Made by a program: the position numbers and the translations under genes. A DNA stretch of 64,000 nt. Origin: UBA1413 sp964461455 (lineage in GTDB: Bacteria > Bacteroidota > Bacteroidia > Bacteroidales > Prolixibacteraceae). The stretch lies in contig CAYWUJ010000008.1 of the NCBI GenBank assembly GCA_964461455.1, positions 1 through 64,000 of the forward strand, in the 5' to 3' direction. Shown piece after piece: positions 51,894 through 59,827 of the stretch. The stretch's first letter is position 1, and each line of letters starts with the position of its first letter. Under the pieces are notes generated by a model. That model was not told the DNA's origin, made no database searches, and was given only the letters and a program-made list of their open reading frames with translations.

Positions 51894-52802
51894 TCATCCC
51901 CCGGTCAGGTGCTGGAAGATGTTTTCCAGGTTTTCCTGTTTTTCAGTCAGGGCGAGCAGGGTAATTCCTGAATCTACGGCAAACCGGAAGAGGTGTGGGC
52001 GGGCATCTTCTCCGGGGAGGGCCGAAAAGAGCCATCCCTTTCCCTCTTTCACCACTTGTCTGATGCCGGGAATTTTTTCCAGCAGTTCCGGTGCCGGGGA
52101 AACGTCAAATTCGGCATATACTTTCTGGACAGAGAGCAGCGATCTCTCCCTGAGTTGTGCAATGGGACTGTCGGCGACCAGTTTTCCCTGGTTGATGATG
52201 ATCACCCTGTTGCACATGGCTTCGATTTCCTGAAGGATATGGGAGGAGAGGAGGACGGTTTTTTCGCGGGCTACGCGGGAGATGAGGCTTCTGATTTCCC
52301 CCATTTGGTTGGGGTCGAGGCCACTGGTGGGCTCGTCGAGGAGAAGGACCGGGGGATCATGGAGCAGCGCCTGGGCCAGGCCGACCCTTTGCCTGTACCC
52401 CTTTGAGAGGGCCCCTATCTTTTTGTGGCTTTCCTTTTCAAGGCCGGTCATGGCCATCATTTCCCTGACCCGGTCACGCACCCGGGGAAGCTTGTAGAAG
52501 CCCGCAGCGATTTCCAGATATTCAGCAATATAGAGGTCGGTGTAGAGAGGATTGTTCTCGGGAAGGTAGCCGATTTGCCGCCTGATGGCCACCCCTTCCG
52601 CAGAGATCTTCTCCCCGTTGATGATCACCTCACCCGAGGAGGCAGGCAAAACACCGGTGATAATTTTCATCAGCGTCGACTTTCCGGCGCCGTTAGGTCC
52701 CAGGAACCCTGTCAACTCCCCGCTGTTCAGGGTAAATGAAACCTGGTCAAGCGCTTTCTGCTCTCCGAAGTACCGGGTTATCTCCTTAATTTCTAATGCC
52801 AT
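51894..52802 (-). CDS. gldA: ABC transporter ATP-binding protein, GldA-like
   Basis: A 302-residue ATPase. Walker A GPNGAGKST has K41; the signature LSKGYRQRVG is at 132-141; Walker B VLLLDEPTSGLD has D156 and E157; the H loop is in VLLSSHILQEIEAMCNRVII. The first line MALEIKEITRYFGEQKALDQ and the C-terminal ALTEKQENLENIFQHLTGG match GldA of gliding Bacteroidota, which partners with GldF and GldG. Neither partner is adjacent, so the assignment to gliding is tentative and a generic ABC-2 exporter ATPase is possible. Confidence 0.83.
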   Translation of the reverse strand: MALEIKEITRYFGEQKALDQVSFTLNSGELTGFLGPNGAGKSTLMKIITGVLPASSGEVIINGEKISAEGVAIRRQIGYLPENNPLYTDLYIAEYLEIAAGFYKLPRVRDRVREMMAMTGLEKESHKKIGALSKGYRQRVGLAQALLHDPPVLLLDEPTSGLDPNQMGEIRSLISRVAREKTVLLSSHILQEIEAMCNRVIIINQGKLVADSPIAQLRERSLLSVQKVYAEFDVSPAPELLEKIPGIRQVVKEGKGWLFSALPGEDARPHLFRFAVDSGITLLALTEKQENLENIFQHLTGG

Positions 52803-52857
52803 TCCAATTAAATAAAAACAAAAATAGTTGAATCTTTTTAAATTTGGGTTATGTGAT

Positions 52858-52865
52858 TAATTTTG
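52858..52865 (+). promoter_or_regulatory. -7 box for ispG, deciding its start
   Basis: TAATTTTG matches TAnnTTTG and ends 26 bp before the ATG at 52892. An earlier in-frame ATG at 52844 lies upstream of this box and would not be in the transcript. Confidence 0.5.
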
Positions 52866-52891
52866 CATTCAGGGCTTTGAAACCACAATAT

Positions 52892-54745
52892 ATGGATAAT
52901 CCCAATTTCAGGTATATCAACGATTTATGCAGGTATCAGCGTTACCGTACCCGTGAGGTGCAGGTAGGTTCGATACCCCTGGGGGGTGAACATCCGGTCA
53001 GGATCCAGTCGATGACCGATACCGATACCAAGGATACGGAAGCTACGGTTAATCAGATTATCGAAATTATCAAGGCAGGGGCCGATTACGTCAGGGTGAC
53101 GGTGAAGGGGCTCCGCGATGCCGAGAACCTCAGGGATATCAAGAAGGCGCTGGTCGGCAGGGGGTTTAACAATCCTCTCATCGCCGACATTCACTTCAAC
53201 CCGAAGCTCGCCGAAATTGCGGCGCGCTACATCTCGAAGGTACGTATCAATCCGGGCAATTTCTATGACAAGCGGGCCAGTTTTGAGCATTTGCTGTATA
53301 CCGATGAACAGTACCGCGAGGAGCTGCAGAAAATTGAAGAGTTGTTTATTCCATTTCTGGAGATGTTACGCGAGAGCAACACCGCCCTGCGCATCGGCGC
53401 CAACCATGGATCCCTCTCTGACCGGATCATGAGCCGTTACGGCGACACCTCTACGGGGATCGTGGAATCGGTGATGGAATTTCTCAGGATCTGCAAACGG
53501 GTCGATTTCAATAATGTGGTCATTTCCATCAAGTCGAGCAACACCCGGATGATGGTTTATACTGTGCGGCTTTTCTGTTATAAGATGAAGCTCGAGGATA
53601 TGGATTATCCTCTTCATTTGGGGGTTACCGAGGCCGGAGAGGGTGAAGAGGGGCGCATTCGCTCAGCGGTAGGAATAGGAGCGTTGCTGGCCGACGGCAT
53701 TGGTGACACGATACGTGTATCGCTGACCGAAAAGCCGGAGCGAGAGATTCCGGTAGCCATGAAGCTGATCAATCATTTCAAGTCGTACCACGATCACCAG
53801 AAAATCACGGCCCCCCTGCATGCCCAGACCAACCCCTTTGAGTACGAGCGGCGTTCGACACGGCCGGTGCTGAATATGGGAGGCAGGTCCCTTCCGGTGG
53901 TCATGGCTGATCTGGGAGAGAGGTCCCTGCAGGAAATCCTGCCCATTCGCGGCAAACTCATTCCTGAGTATTTCCTGTCGGGGAACAGGGTTCTTGATAT
54001 GCAGGGCAACGGTTCTCCGGTGATCTCCCTTGAAGAGTATCTTTTTGAGAGCACCCGTTGGGGCAGGATGAAGTTCATCCGCACCAATAAGATGGAGTTT
54101 GACCATTTCATGGACCGCCATCCCGAAATCATGACCAAGCTCAAGCAGACCCGTAAGACCGTTTTGCTGATGGAGAGCCAGAACCGGAATCCCTTTGCTG
54201 AGTTCAGGGCTTTTTTCATGATGCTGGAAACCCATATCTGGAAAGTGCCGGTGATCCTCTACCGCCGGTACAACGAAAAGTCGCTCGAGGATCTCCAGAT
54301 CAAGGCGTCGGCCGACCTCGGGGGATTACTTATCGATGGTTATGGTGACGGGATCTGCATCTCGAATGATCATGAAAATATCACCTTTACAGAGCTTAAG
54401 GACCTCAGTTTCGGGATACTTCAGTCATCGCGCATGAGGGTTTCCCGCACCGAATTTATCTCCTGTCCGGGTTGCGGGCGTACCCAGTTCGACCTGCATG
54501 AGACCACACGGAAAGTCAAGGAGCATTTTGGCCACCTGCACCACCTGAAAATCGGCATCATGGGATGCATCGTGAACGGTCCGGGAGAAATGGGCGATGT
54601 CGACTACGGATTTGTGGGTTCCGGCAACGGAAAAATCAGCCTTTACAAAGGACTTCAGTTGGTCAAGAGGGCCATCCCCTTCGAAGATGCCGTGGAAGAG
54701 CTGGAACGTCTGATCAGGGAGAATGGCGACTGGGCTGACGCTTAG
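52892..54745 (+). CDS. ispG: 4-hydroxy-3-methylbut-2-en-1-yl diphosphate synthase, long form
   Basis: A 617-residue iron-sulfur enzyme of the MEP isoprenoid pathway that makes HMBPP. It begins MDNPNFRYINDLCRYQRYRT; the TIM barrel has GEHPVRIQSMTDTDTKDTEA, LIADIHFNPKLAEIAARYIS and INPGNFYDKRASFEHL. The C-terminal cluster domain carries cysteines in FISCPGCGRTQFDL and GIMGCIVNGPGEMGDVDYGF. Between them is a large extra domain (about 290-500), the long form seen in Bacteroidota and plants. The start was set at 52892 by the promoter box. Confidence 0.96.
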   Translation: MDNPNFRYINDLCRYQRYRTREVQVGSIPLGGEHPVRIQSMTDTDTKDTEATVNQIIEIIKAGADYVRVTVKGLRDAENLRDIKKALVGRGFNNPLIADIHFNPKLAEIAARYISKVRINPGNFYDKRASFEHLLYTDEQYREELQKIEELFIPFLEMLRESNTALRIGANHGSLSDRIMSRYGDTSTGIVESVMEFLRICKRVDFNNVVISIKSSNTRMMVYTVRLFCYKMKLEDMDYPLHLGVTEAGEGEEGRIRSAVGIGALLADGIGDTIRVSLTEKPEREIPVAMKLINHFKSYHDHQKITAPLHAQTNPFEYERRSTRPVLNMGGRSLPVVMADLGERSLQEILPIRGKLIPEYFLSGNRVLDMQGNGSPVISLEEYLFESTRWGRMKFIRTNKMEFDHFMDRHPEIMTKLKQTRKTVLLMESQNRNPFAEFRAFFMMLETHIWKVPVILYRRYNEKSLEDLQIKASADLGGLLIDGYGDGICISNDHENITFTELKDLSFGILQSSRMRVSRTEFISCPGCGRTQFDLHETTRKVKEHFGHLHHLKIGIMGCIVNGPGEMGDVDYGFVGSGNGKISLYKGLQLVKRAIPFEDAVEELERLIRENGDWADA

Positions 54746-54776
54746 GGTGCCACCGGGGGCGTGTTCGTCTTCGTTT

Positions 54777-55415
54777 CTACAGGAAAAGGCCGAATCTGAA
54801 ACCTCCCACCATCAGGGTACCTGAATATCCGAGGTCACCCCACCATTCATTGTAATAACCATGCAATCCGGAACTGCGGTTGTCGAAACTGAAGCGGATT
54901 CCGGTTCCGAGGTAAAAATCAAAGTAAACAGAGCGGGAAGCCAGGGCCTGGTACCCAAAAATCAGGTTTCCTCCGGTTTTCCAGATGCCGGTCTGCATCA
55001 TCTCTTCGTGGAGCCCGAAATAGGTGGCGTCATCTTCCCTGTACTGATAGGAGGTCAGCCCTTCATCCCTGACGGAACGGTACTGGAGCACCGGTCCGTA
55101 GGCCAGATAGGCTCCCCGGGGATCTTTCCCCTGACCAATGAAGACCCGGTGCTGCAGGTCAATGCCCACGCCTGTCATTTCGTTGAAATTCCACAGGTTG
55201 GAATTTTCGGTGACCAGGTAAAGCTGGGGGGCCACTACCAGCCATTGATTCCTTCCCGGCAGCCTGATGTCGAAATCGATGCGGGTACCACTGGTGATGG
55301 CATACTGGGGCACCAAACCAATGCCGAATCTTTTTTCTTTGGGAACGGGAATTTCATCCTGCCCTGCCAGAAGGAAGGGAAGCAACAGGAGAATAAGAGA
55401 GAAAAAACGAATCAT
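54777..55415 (-). CDS. Predicted small outer-membrane beta-barrel protein
   Basis: A 212-residue exported protein. The signal peptide MIRFFSLILLLLPFLLAGQD is followed by alternating beta strands (FGIGLVPQYAITSGTRIDFD, QWLVVAPQLYLV, VGIDLQHRVFIGQG, AYLAYGPVLQYRSV) and ends in GGFRFGLFL. A terminal aromatic residue pattern (FRFGLFL) is typical of outer-membrane barrels. I recognise no family. It is last in a three-gene minus-strand run, 9 bp after the LVIVD lipoprotein gene. Confidence 0.68.
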   Translation of the reverse strand: MIRFFSLILLLLPFLLAGQDEIPVPKEKRFGIGLVPQYAITSGTRIDFDIRLPGRNQWLVVAPQLYLVTENSNLWNFNEMTGVGIDLQHRVFIGQGKDPRGAYLAYGPVLQYRSVRDEGLTSYQYREDDATYFGLHEEMMQTGIWKTGGNLIFGYQALASRSVYFDFYLGTGIRFSFDNRSSGLHGYYNEWWGDLGYSGTLMVGGFRFGLFL

Positions 55416-55424
55416 GAGGTGCAG

Positions 55425-56201
55425 TTATTTAATGACTTTGATTTCACTGAGTTTGGTGATGGTGTCGTTTCCGATCTGGTACTGGACAAAGCCTTCTTCG
55501 CCGGTGACCAGGGCCAGGCGGCCCTTCAGGATGAGGTCGAAGGCCGCGACATCACTGAAGTGGACCAACTGTTTGATCTGCGATTTGTTTTGCACATCAA
55601 AGACTTTAATGCCATCATCACACACCCAGAGGGTATCGTTCCGGATGGCCAGTCCCCGGGGAGAAGAAAGAGAATGGGTGCCAACCTGCCTTGGAGCAGT
55701 CTTGTCACGGATGTCCACAATCTGCAGTTCATCGCCGGCCCTCCAGCACCGCATATTCGAGGAGCTGAGGGTCACATAGGCATACTGGCCGTCGGAAACC
55801 ACCGGATCGCAGGCATAGATATGTTCGTAAAAGGAGATTTTCTCCGGATTCTCCGGGGAGGTGATGTCGTAGATGTACATGCCGGTGGAGGTTCCCAGGA
55901 AGAGGTTCTGGTCGAGGGGGAAGATGGTCTCCACACCAAAGCCCACGTTGCGGTTGGTTTTAAATACGGGTTTTTCCGGATCGGCCAGGCTGAATACCTT
56001 CAGGGTGCGGTCGTCGACGGTGTACAGATGATCGCCTGCGACGGTAAAGCGGGCCATGGATCCTCCAGTTCCCTCGCCTGAAGAGAAGTCCGATTCGAAA
56101 CTTTCTCCCATCTGGCAGCCGGCCGCCAGGATCAGGATAACCATGGCAGGGAGGAGCCTCCGGGTGACCCTGTTTTTAAGGGTTAATTTCTTTCTTTCCA
56201 T
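55425..56201 (-). CDS. LVIVD-repeat lipoprotein
   Basis: A 258-residue lipoprotein. The signal peptide has the lipobox ILILAAGC. Repeats of a beta-propeller type follow, each with an LxVxDxxxPxxP-like strand: LKVFSLADPEKPVFK, MYIYDITSPENPEKISFY, LQIVDIRDKTAPRQVGTH, IKVFDVQNKSQIKQLVHF. These resemble the LVIVD repeat family, found in surface proteins. Function is unknown. Its start overlaps the upstream gene's end by 19 bp, so translation is coupled. Confidence 0.8.
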   Translation of the reverse strand: MERKKLTLKNRVTRRLLPAMVILILAAGCQMGESFESDFSSGEGTGGSMARFTVAGDHLYTVDDRTLKVFSLADPEKPVFKTNRNVGFGVETIFPLDQNLFLGTSTGMYIYDITSPENPEKISFYEHIYACDPVVSDGQYAYVTLSSSNMRCWRAGDELQIVDIRDKTAPRQVGTHSLSSPRGLAIRNDTLWVCDDGIKVFDVQNKSQIKQLVHFSDVAAFDLILKGRLALVTGEEGFVQYQIGNDTITKLSEIKVIK

Positions 56202-56680
56202 CTTACCAGTATTGCGTTGTCAGGGCGGGCCATTTGTTCACGGGGGGTGAGTCCCCTGCCGTTGGGAGCCTGCAGTTCCGGGAAAACATCTTTATTGCGG
56301 CTGGAAACCTCAATTCCTGTCATTTGGGTAGAGAGGGTCAGGGAAACCAGATCCACGGCATTGTCGGCATACAGGACCTGGTCCTTCATGGCCATGTCGA
56401 TGCATCCGTCGATGCGGATAAAGGCGAAATTTTCGGGTTCCGCGGGATCGGTATTGTCGATCACATGGATGCCCTGGTACTTTTCGTTGATGAAAATAAG
56501 GTCGTCTTTCAGGTAGATTTTTCCGGGGTTCCGGATGTCGCGGGGCCCCTCCATTCGGATTCCCTTTTCCATCTCGCTCCGGAGCATAAAAACCGGCTCA
56601 TACATCGACACCGGTTCGATGTCAAAGCCCGAAACCAACAGGAAAAGAAAGGCCAAAGCCATAAATTTGTACTTTTTCAT
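56183..56680 (-). CDS. Exported protein with one LVIVD-like repeat
   Basis: A 165-residue exported protein. The signal peptide MKKYKFMALAFLFLLVSGFD is followed by GPRDIRNPGKIYLKDDLIFI and IHVIDNTDPAEPENFAFIRI, a single LVIVD-like unit like those of the next gene. The C-terminus is polar (PNGRGLTPREQMARPDNAIL). It is the first gene of an operon with the LVIVD lipoprotein and the barrel protein. A TAAATTTG box (minus strand, 56758-56765) could be its -7 element, 77 bp upstream. Confidence 0.72.
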   Translation of the reverse strand: MKKYKFMALAFLFLLVSGFDIEPVSMYEPVFMLRSEMEKGIRMEGPRDIRNPGKIYLKDDLIFINEKYQGIHVIDNTDPAEPENFAFIRIDGCIDMAMKDQVLYADNAVDLVSLTLSTQMTGIEVSSRNKDVFPELQAPNGRGLTPREQMARPDNAILVRWKERN

Positions 56681-56918
56681 AAGAGAGTTTCCGGGATGAA
56701 TGAATTATTGGATTTTCTGTATTGACGGGGCAGCAGCCCGAGTGTTGCGTCACGCGGCAAATTTAGTAAATTATGTTCAGCCCGGAAGAAAATTAGCATC
56801 CGTATTAAATGATACCGATGGGATGAAAACAATCATTTTTTGGAAATTGTCACCTGCGTTTGACAATAATAATTAAAATTGTCCATCACAAATTGGATAA
56901 ACGTTAATCAGGAGCGAT
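56681..56918. promoter_or_regulatory. Divergent intergenic region with inverted repeat
   Basis: 238 bp between divergent genes. ATTGTC at 56846 and GACAAT at 56862-56867 form an inverted repeat with a 10 bp spacer, and a third ATTGTC lies at 56878-56883, 36 bp before the flavin reductase start. This may be an operator for a dimeric repressor. The minus strand carries TAAATTTG at 56758-56765. Confidence 0.35.
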
Positions 56919-57506
56919 ATGATAAAGACAGATTTCAAGCCGGGAACGATGATTTATCCGTTGCCCGCGGTGATGGTCAGCTGCGGGGAGAGCCCCGAAG
57001 AGTACAATATCATCACCATTGCGTGGACGGGCACCATCTGCAGTGATCCGCCGATGTGTTACATTTCGGTGCGGCCGGGGCGTCATTCCCATGGGATCAT
57101 CAGCCGGACCGGGGAGTTCGTGATCAACCTGACCACTGAGGAGCTGGCCAGGGCCACTGACTGGTGCGGATGCCGCACGGGGAGGAAATTCAACAAGTGG
57201 AAGGAGATGAACCTTACCCCGGCACCTGCCCGGAAGGTCAAAGCCCCGGTGATCGCCGAATCACCCGTCAACATCGAATGTGTGGTCAAACAGGTCATTC
57301 CCCTGGGCACCCACGACATGTTCATCGCCGAGGTTGTCAATATCCAGGCCGACGAAGCCTATATCGACCACAAAGGGGCCTTCAGCCTGGCCAAGGCAGG
57401 CCCGCTGGTATATAATCACGGCCACTATTTCGGCCTGGGCAGAAAAATCGGGAAGTTCGGGTGGAGCGTCGAACGTAAACCCGGACGGGAAAAGGGTCAT
57501 CGGTGA
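56919..57506 (+). CDS. Flavin reductase-like, FMN-binding protein
   Basis: A 195-residue protein of the flavin reductase-like/DIM6 fold (FMN-binding split barrel). It begins MIKTDFKPGTMIYPLPAVMV and has the conserved run YNIITIAWTGTICSDPPMCY with SVRPGRHSHGIISRTGEFVI, which binds FMN. CVVKQVIPLGTHDMFIAEVV is the second family segment. It may reduce FMN for a partner oxygenase or bind it as a cofactor; the partner is not visible. The last codons lie in a 29 bp direct repeat. Confidence 0.9.
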   Translation: MIKTDFKPGTMIYPLPAVMVSCGESPEEYNIITIAWTGTICSDPPMCYISVRPGRHSHGIISRTGEFVINLTTEELARATDWCGCRTGRKFNKWKEMNLTPAPARKVKAPVIAESPVNIECVVKQVIPLGTHDMFIAEVVNIQADEAYIDHKGAFSLAKAGPLVYNHGHYFGLGRKIGKFGWSVERKPGREKGHR

Positions 57507-57540
57507 CCTGCGCTTCGGCGACCGGTCATCGGTGACCTGC
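57495..57540. repeat. 29 bp direct repeat across the flavin reductase stop codon
   Basis: GGTCATCGGTGACCTGC occurs at 57495-57511 and again at 57524-57540, 29 bp apart. The first copy includes the final His-Arg codons and TGA of the flavin reductase gene; the second lies after the stop. GGTCA-CGG-TGACC in each copy is also a small inverted repeat. Confidence 0.9.
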
Positions 57541-57744
57541 TGTGGCCCGTCAGGGTAATGGTATGGTTCTCTTCTGCTGGTAAACCTCCTTCCCCCGAAG
57601 CGCTGATTCTCCTGAGTCACCCGGCCAAATACTGTAAAAAAGACATATAGGTATTTAATAGTTAAAGTATGTTAAGCCGTGTTTTTAAGCATACTTTTTC
57701 CCATGGTTGAGTGTTATATTCATAACGTCTTAAAACCAGAAGCC

Positions 57745-57936
57745 ATGATGGAATATGCAAAAGTGATTCTGCCAAAAGTGATATTCAGCAAAATGCTGTT
57801 CAGGAAAGAGTTGCGTAAGTGTATTACCTGGATGAGACCCGACGAACGGGAGGAACTGAAGGAGTGGTGTGATGACCAGTTCAGGACCCAGTTCCCCGAA
57901 ATCGTGAAGGAGGCTTTTGAAGATCTTGCCGCATAA
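57745..57936 (+). CDS. Small hypothetical protein
   Basis: About 63 residues: MMEYAKVILPKVIFSKMLFR, then ELRKCITWMRPDEREELKEW and CDDQFRTQFPEIVKEAFEDL. Charged and helical, with two Cys but no pair pattern. A longer frame begins at 57679, but the paired ATGs at 57745 and 57748 look like the better start, given the lower-complexity sequence before. No family recognised. It is followed after 37 bp by dispersed repeat C. Confidence 0.55.
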   Translation: MMEYAKVILPKVIFSKMLFRKELRKCITWMRPDEREELKEWCDDQFRTQFPEIVKEAFEDLAA

Positions 57937-57973
57937 AGAGAGGGGGCCCGAAAATATTTCCTAATTTGCCCCC

Positions 57974-58085
57974 ATGAAATGCCCATGCCATTATTTTGTA
58001 CCAACCGTGATGAAATAGCGAAGCTATTCTTGGCGACCGCTGAAAACGGGCAAGGACCGCCAAAATAACCACATGGGTATTACAT
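57974..58085 (+). repeat. 112 bp dispersed element, copy C
   Basis: ATGAAATGCCCATG to CATGGGTATTACAT, in the same sense as the S37 peptidase gene that begins 43 bp later. It matches copies A and B over nearly the whole length, including GATGAAATAGCGAAGCTATT and GGCGACCGCTGAAAACGGGC. One position of the left terminal repeat differs (GCCC for ACCC). Confidence 0.93.
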
Positions 58086-58128
58086 GTGTTTCCAGTAATT
58101 TACCAAATGAACGTTATAATTTAAACAC

Positions 58129-59436
58129 ATGAGATCAAGGGTTCTTATTCTGTTTTTTCTGGTGCTGACCTCGTGGGAGGGGAGGGCATCGGACCTGGTC
58201 TCTTTTCTGAAAAGCCGGGAATCTGTTGAGCGTGTGGAAATTCTGGAGGCCCATCCTTTTTTCAGGGAGTCTTTGCTGGTGTGGGTCAGGCAACCTGTCG
58301 ACCATCACGATCGGGCAAAGGGAACCTTTCTGCAAAGGGTCTTTGTTTCCCTGTTGGAGCAAAGCGCTCCCGTGGTATTGGTGACCGAAGGGTACGCCGC
58401 GGGCTATGCGAAGAACCCACGGTACCTAAACGAGTTATCTCCCTTACTGGGAGCCAATCAGGTGGTGGCGGAACACCGCTATTTCGGGGAGTCGTGGCCT
58501 GAGGGGCGTGACTGGCAGTACCTGACCGTGGAAAATGCCGCCGCTGATCATCATCTGATTACCGGACTTCTGAAACCCTGGTTCACCGGGAAATGGGTCA
58601 ATACCGGAATCAGCAAAGGGGGACAGACCGCCCTGCTTCACCGGGTTTTTTATCCCGGCGACGTGGACCTGACCGTTTCTTATGTGGCGCCCATGAACTT
58701 CGGGGTGGAAGACGGGCGCCATGAGTCTTATATTGCCAGGGAGCCGGGCGACCGGGTCAGCCGTAAAAAGATCAGAGAGTTCCAAACCGAGGTACTCCGC
58801 CGCCGTGACCGTCTGATGCCCCTTTTCGGGAAGCTGGTGACCGAGAAAAAATACACCTTCCGGGCTGATCTGGCTGAGATTTATGACTATACCCTTCTGG
58901 AATACAGCTTCTCTTTCTGGCAGTGGGGGAAAGACCCCGCAACGATACCTCCCCTGACCGCCACCGATGAGGAGATCTTCAGCCACTGGATGAGCGTGGC
59001 CTCCCCCGATTACTTTTCGCTGGAAGAACTGGAACGTATGGGCTCCTTCTTTGTGCAGGCGGCCCGCCAGCTGGGATATTACGGTTATGAAACCCGGCCT
59101 TTCCGCAAATATCTGGAGATCCCCTCGACCCGGGGTTATCTGGCCCGCCTCTTTTTACCGGAAGGTTACCGGCCGGCCTTTGACCGCTCCTCGGCCGACA
59201 AGTCGGCCCGCTTCCTCCGTTCCTCTTCCCTGCCTATGGTGTTTATCTACGGCGGTGATGATCCCTGGACGGCCAGCGGGGTGGTGGTGCCCCGGAATAG
59301 CAATATCCTCAAGGTGGTACAAAAGGGTGGAAGCCATTCCGTCAGAATCGCCACCCTGGAGGAAAGCAACAGAAATGCTGTGCTGACGAAGATCGGTGAA
59401 ACCATTCCCGTGGCTGTTCCGGCCATGGCGGAATAA
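58129..59436 (+). CDS. S37 family peptidase (PS-10-like tripeptidyl aminopeptidase), secreted
   Basis: A 435-residue exported serine peptidase with an alpha/beta-hydrolase fold. The signal peptide covers residues 1-20. The nucleophile is probably Ser162 in NTGISKGGQTALL (G-x-S-x-G-G). VTEGYAAGYAKNPRYLNELS and QVVAEHRYFGESWPEGRDWQ are family segments; the latter forms the Arg/Tyr region near the oxyanion hole. The acid is likely the first or second Asp of YGGDDPW, and the histidine that of GGSHSVRIA. It may remove tripeptides in the periplasm. Preceded by dispersed repeat C. Confidence 0.85.
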   Translation: MRSRVLILFFLVLTSWEGRASDLVSFLKSRESVERVEILEAHPFFRESLLVWVRQPVDHHDRAKGTFLQRVFVSLLEQSAPVVLVTEGYAAGYAKNPRYLNELSPLLGANQVVAEHRYFGESWPEGRDWQYLTVENAAADHHLITGLLKPWFTGKWVNTGISKGGQTALLHRVFYPGDVDLTVSYVAPMNFGVEDGRHESYIAREPGDRVSRKKIREFQTEVLRRRDRLMPLFGKLVTEKKYTFRADLAEIYDYTLLEYSFSFWQWGKDPATIPPLTATDEEIFSHWMSVASPDYFSLEELERMGSFFVQAARQLGYYGYETRPFRKYLEIPSTRGYLARLFLPEGYRPAFDRSSADKSARFLRSSSLPMVFIYGGDDPWTASGVVVPRNSNILKVVQKGGSHSVRIATLEESNRNAVLTKIGETIPVAVPAMAE

Positions 59437-59486
59437 AAATAATTGACCTGTTTTCAGAAGAATTTCCTTTTTGTGCAAATTTTGAT

Positions 59487-59494
59487 TATCTTTG
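59487..59494 (+). promoter_or_regulatory. -7 box for the initiator tRNA
   Basis: TATCTTTG matches TAnnTTTG 42 bp before the mature 5' end. Weak -33. Confidence 0.5.
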
Positions 59495-59536
59495 CACCGC
59501 AATTGAGTTCTGAAATTCTTTGAATGAAAAATATAT

Positions 59537-59609
59537 TGCGGGGTGGAGCAGTTGGTAGCTCGTTGGGCTCATAACCCAGAGGCCGTACGTTCGAGTCGTA
59601 CCCCCGCTA
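59537..59609 (+). tRNA. Initiator tRNA-fMet (anticodon CAT)
   Basis: 73 nt from TGCGGGG to the discriminator A; CCA is not encoded. The cloverleaf closes: acceptor 2-7 pairs GCGGGG with CCCCGC, D-stem GAGC/GCTC, anticodon loop CTCATAA, T-stem GTACG/CGTAC with loop TTCGAGT. Three features mark it as the initiator: positions 1 and 72 (T and T) do not pair, three G-C pairs (GGG/CCC) close the anticodon stem, and the D-stem has the A11-U24 pair. Confidence 0.96.
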
Positions 59610-59614
59610 CTCTG

Positions 59615-59644
59615 AAAGTCAGGTTTTTACCTGACTTTTTTTTT
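59615..59644 (+). terminator. Rho-independent terminator after tRNA-fMet
   Basis: AAAGTCAGGT and ACCTGACTTT form a perfect 10 bp stem around TTTT, followed by T6. It ends the tRNA transcript 6 bp after the mature 3' end. Confidence 0.93.
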
Positions 59645-59827
59645 GCCCTTATCCTCCCTGTTCCCGGGAATATTGTGCGGTTTTCATGCCGCGATTTTCA
59701 ACACAGACCTTCCAAAAAAACCATATTCTGACCAGATGAAGTGTGATATTCTTACCATGGTAATGTAATTAATGCTAATTTTAAGGGCGGAGAAATTTTC
59801 GTTAAGTAATACTATAAAACATTGATT

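Noticed and set aside
54861..56081. Plus-strand frame of 406 codons
   Set aside because: Antisense across two envelope genes with clear signal peptides.
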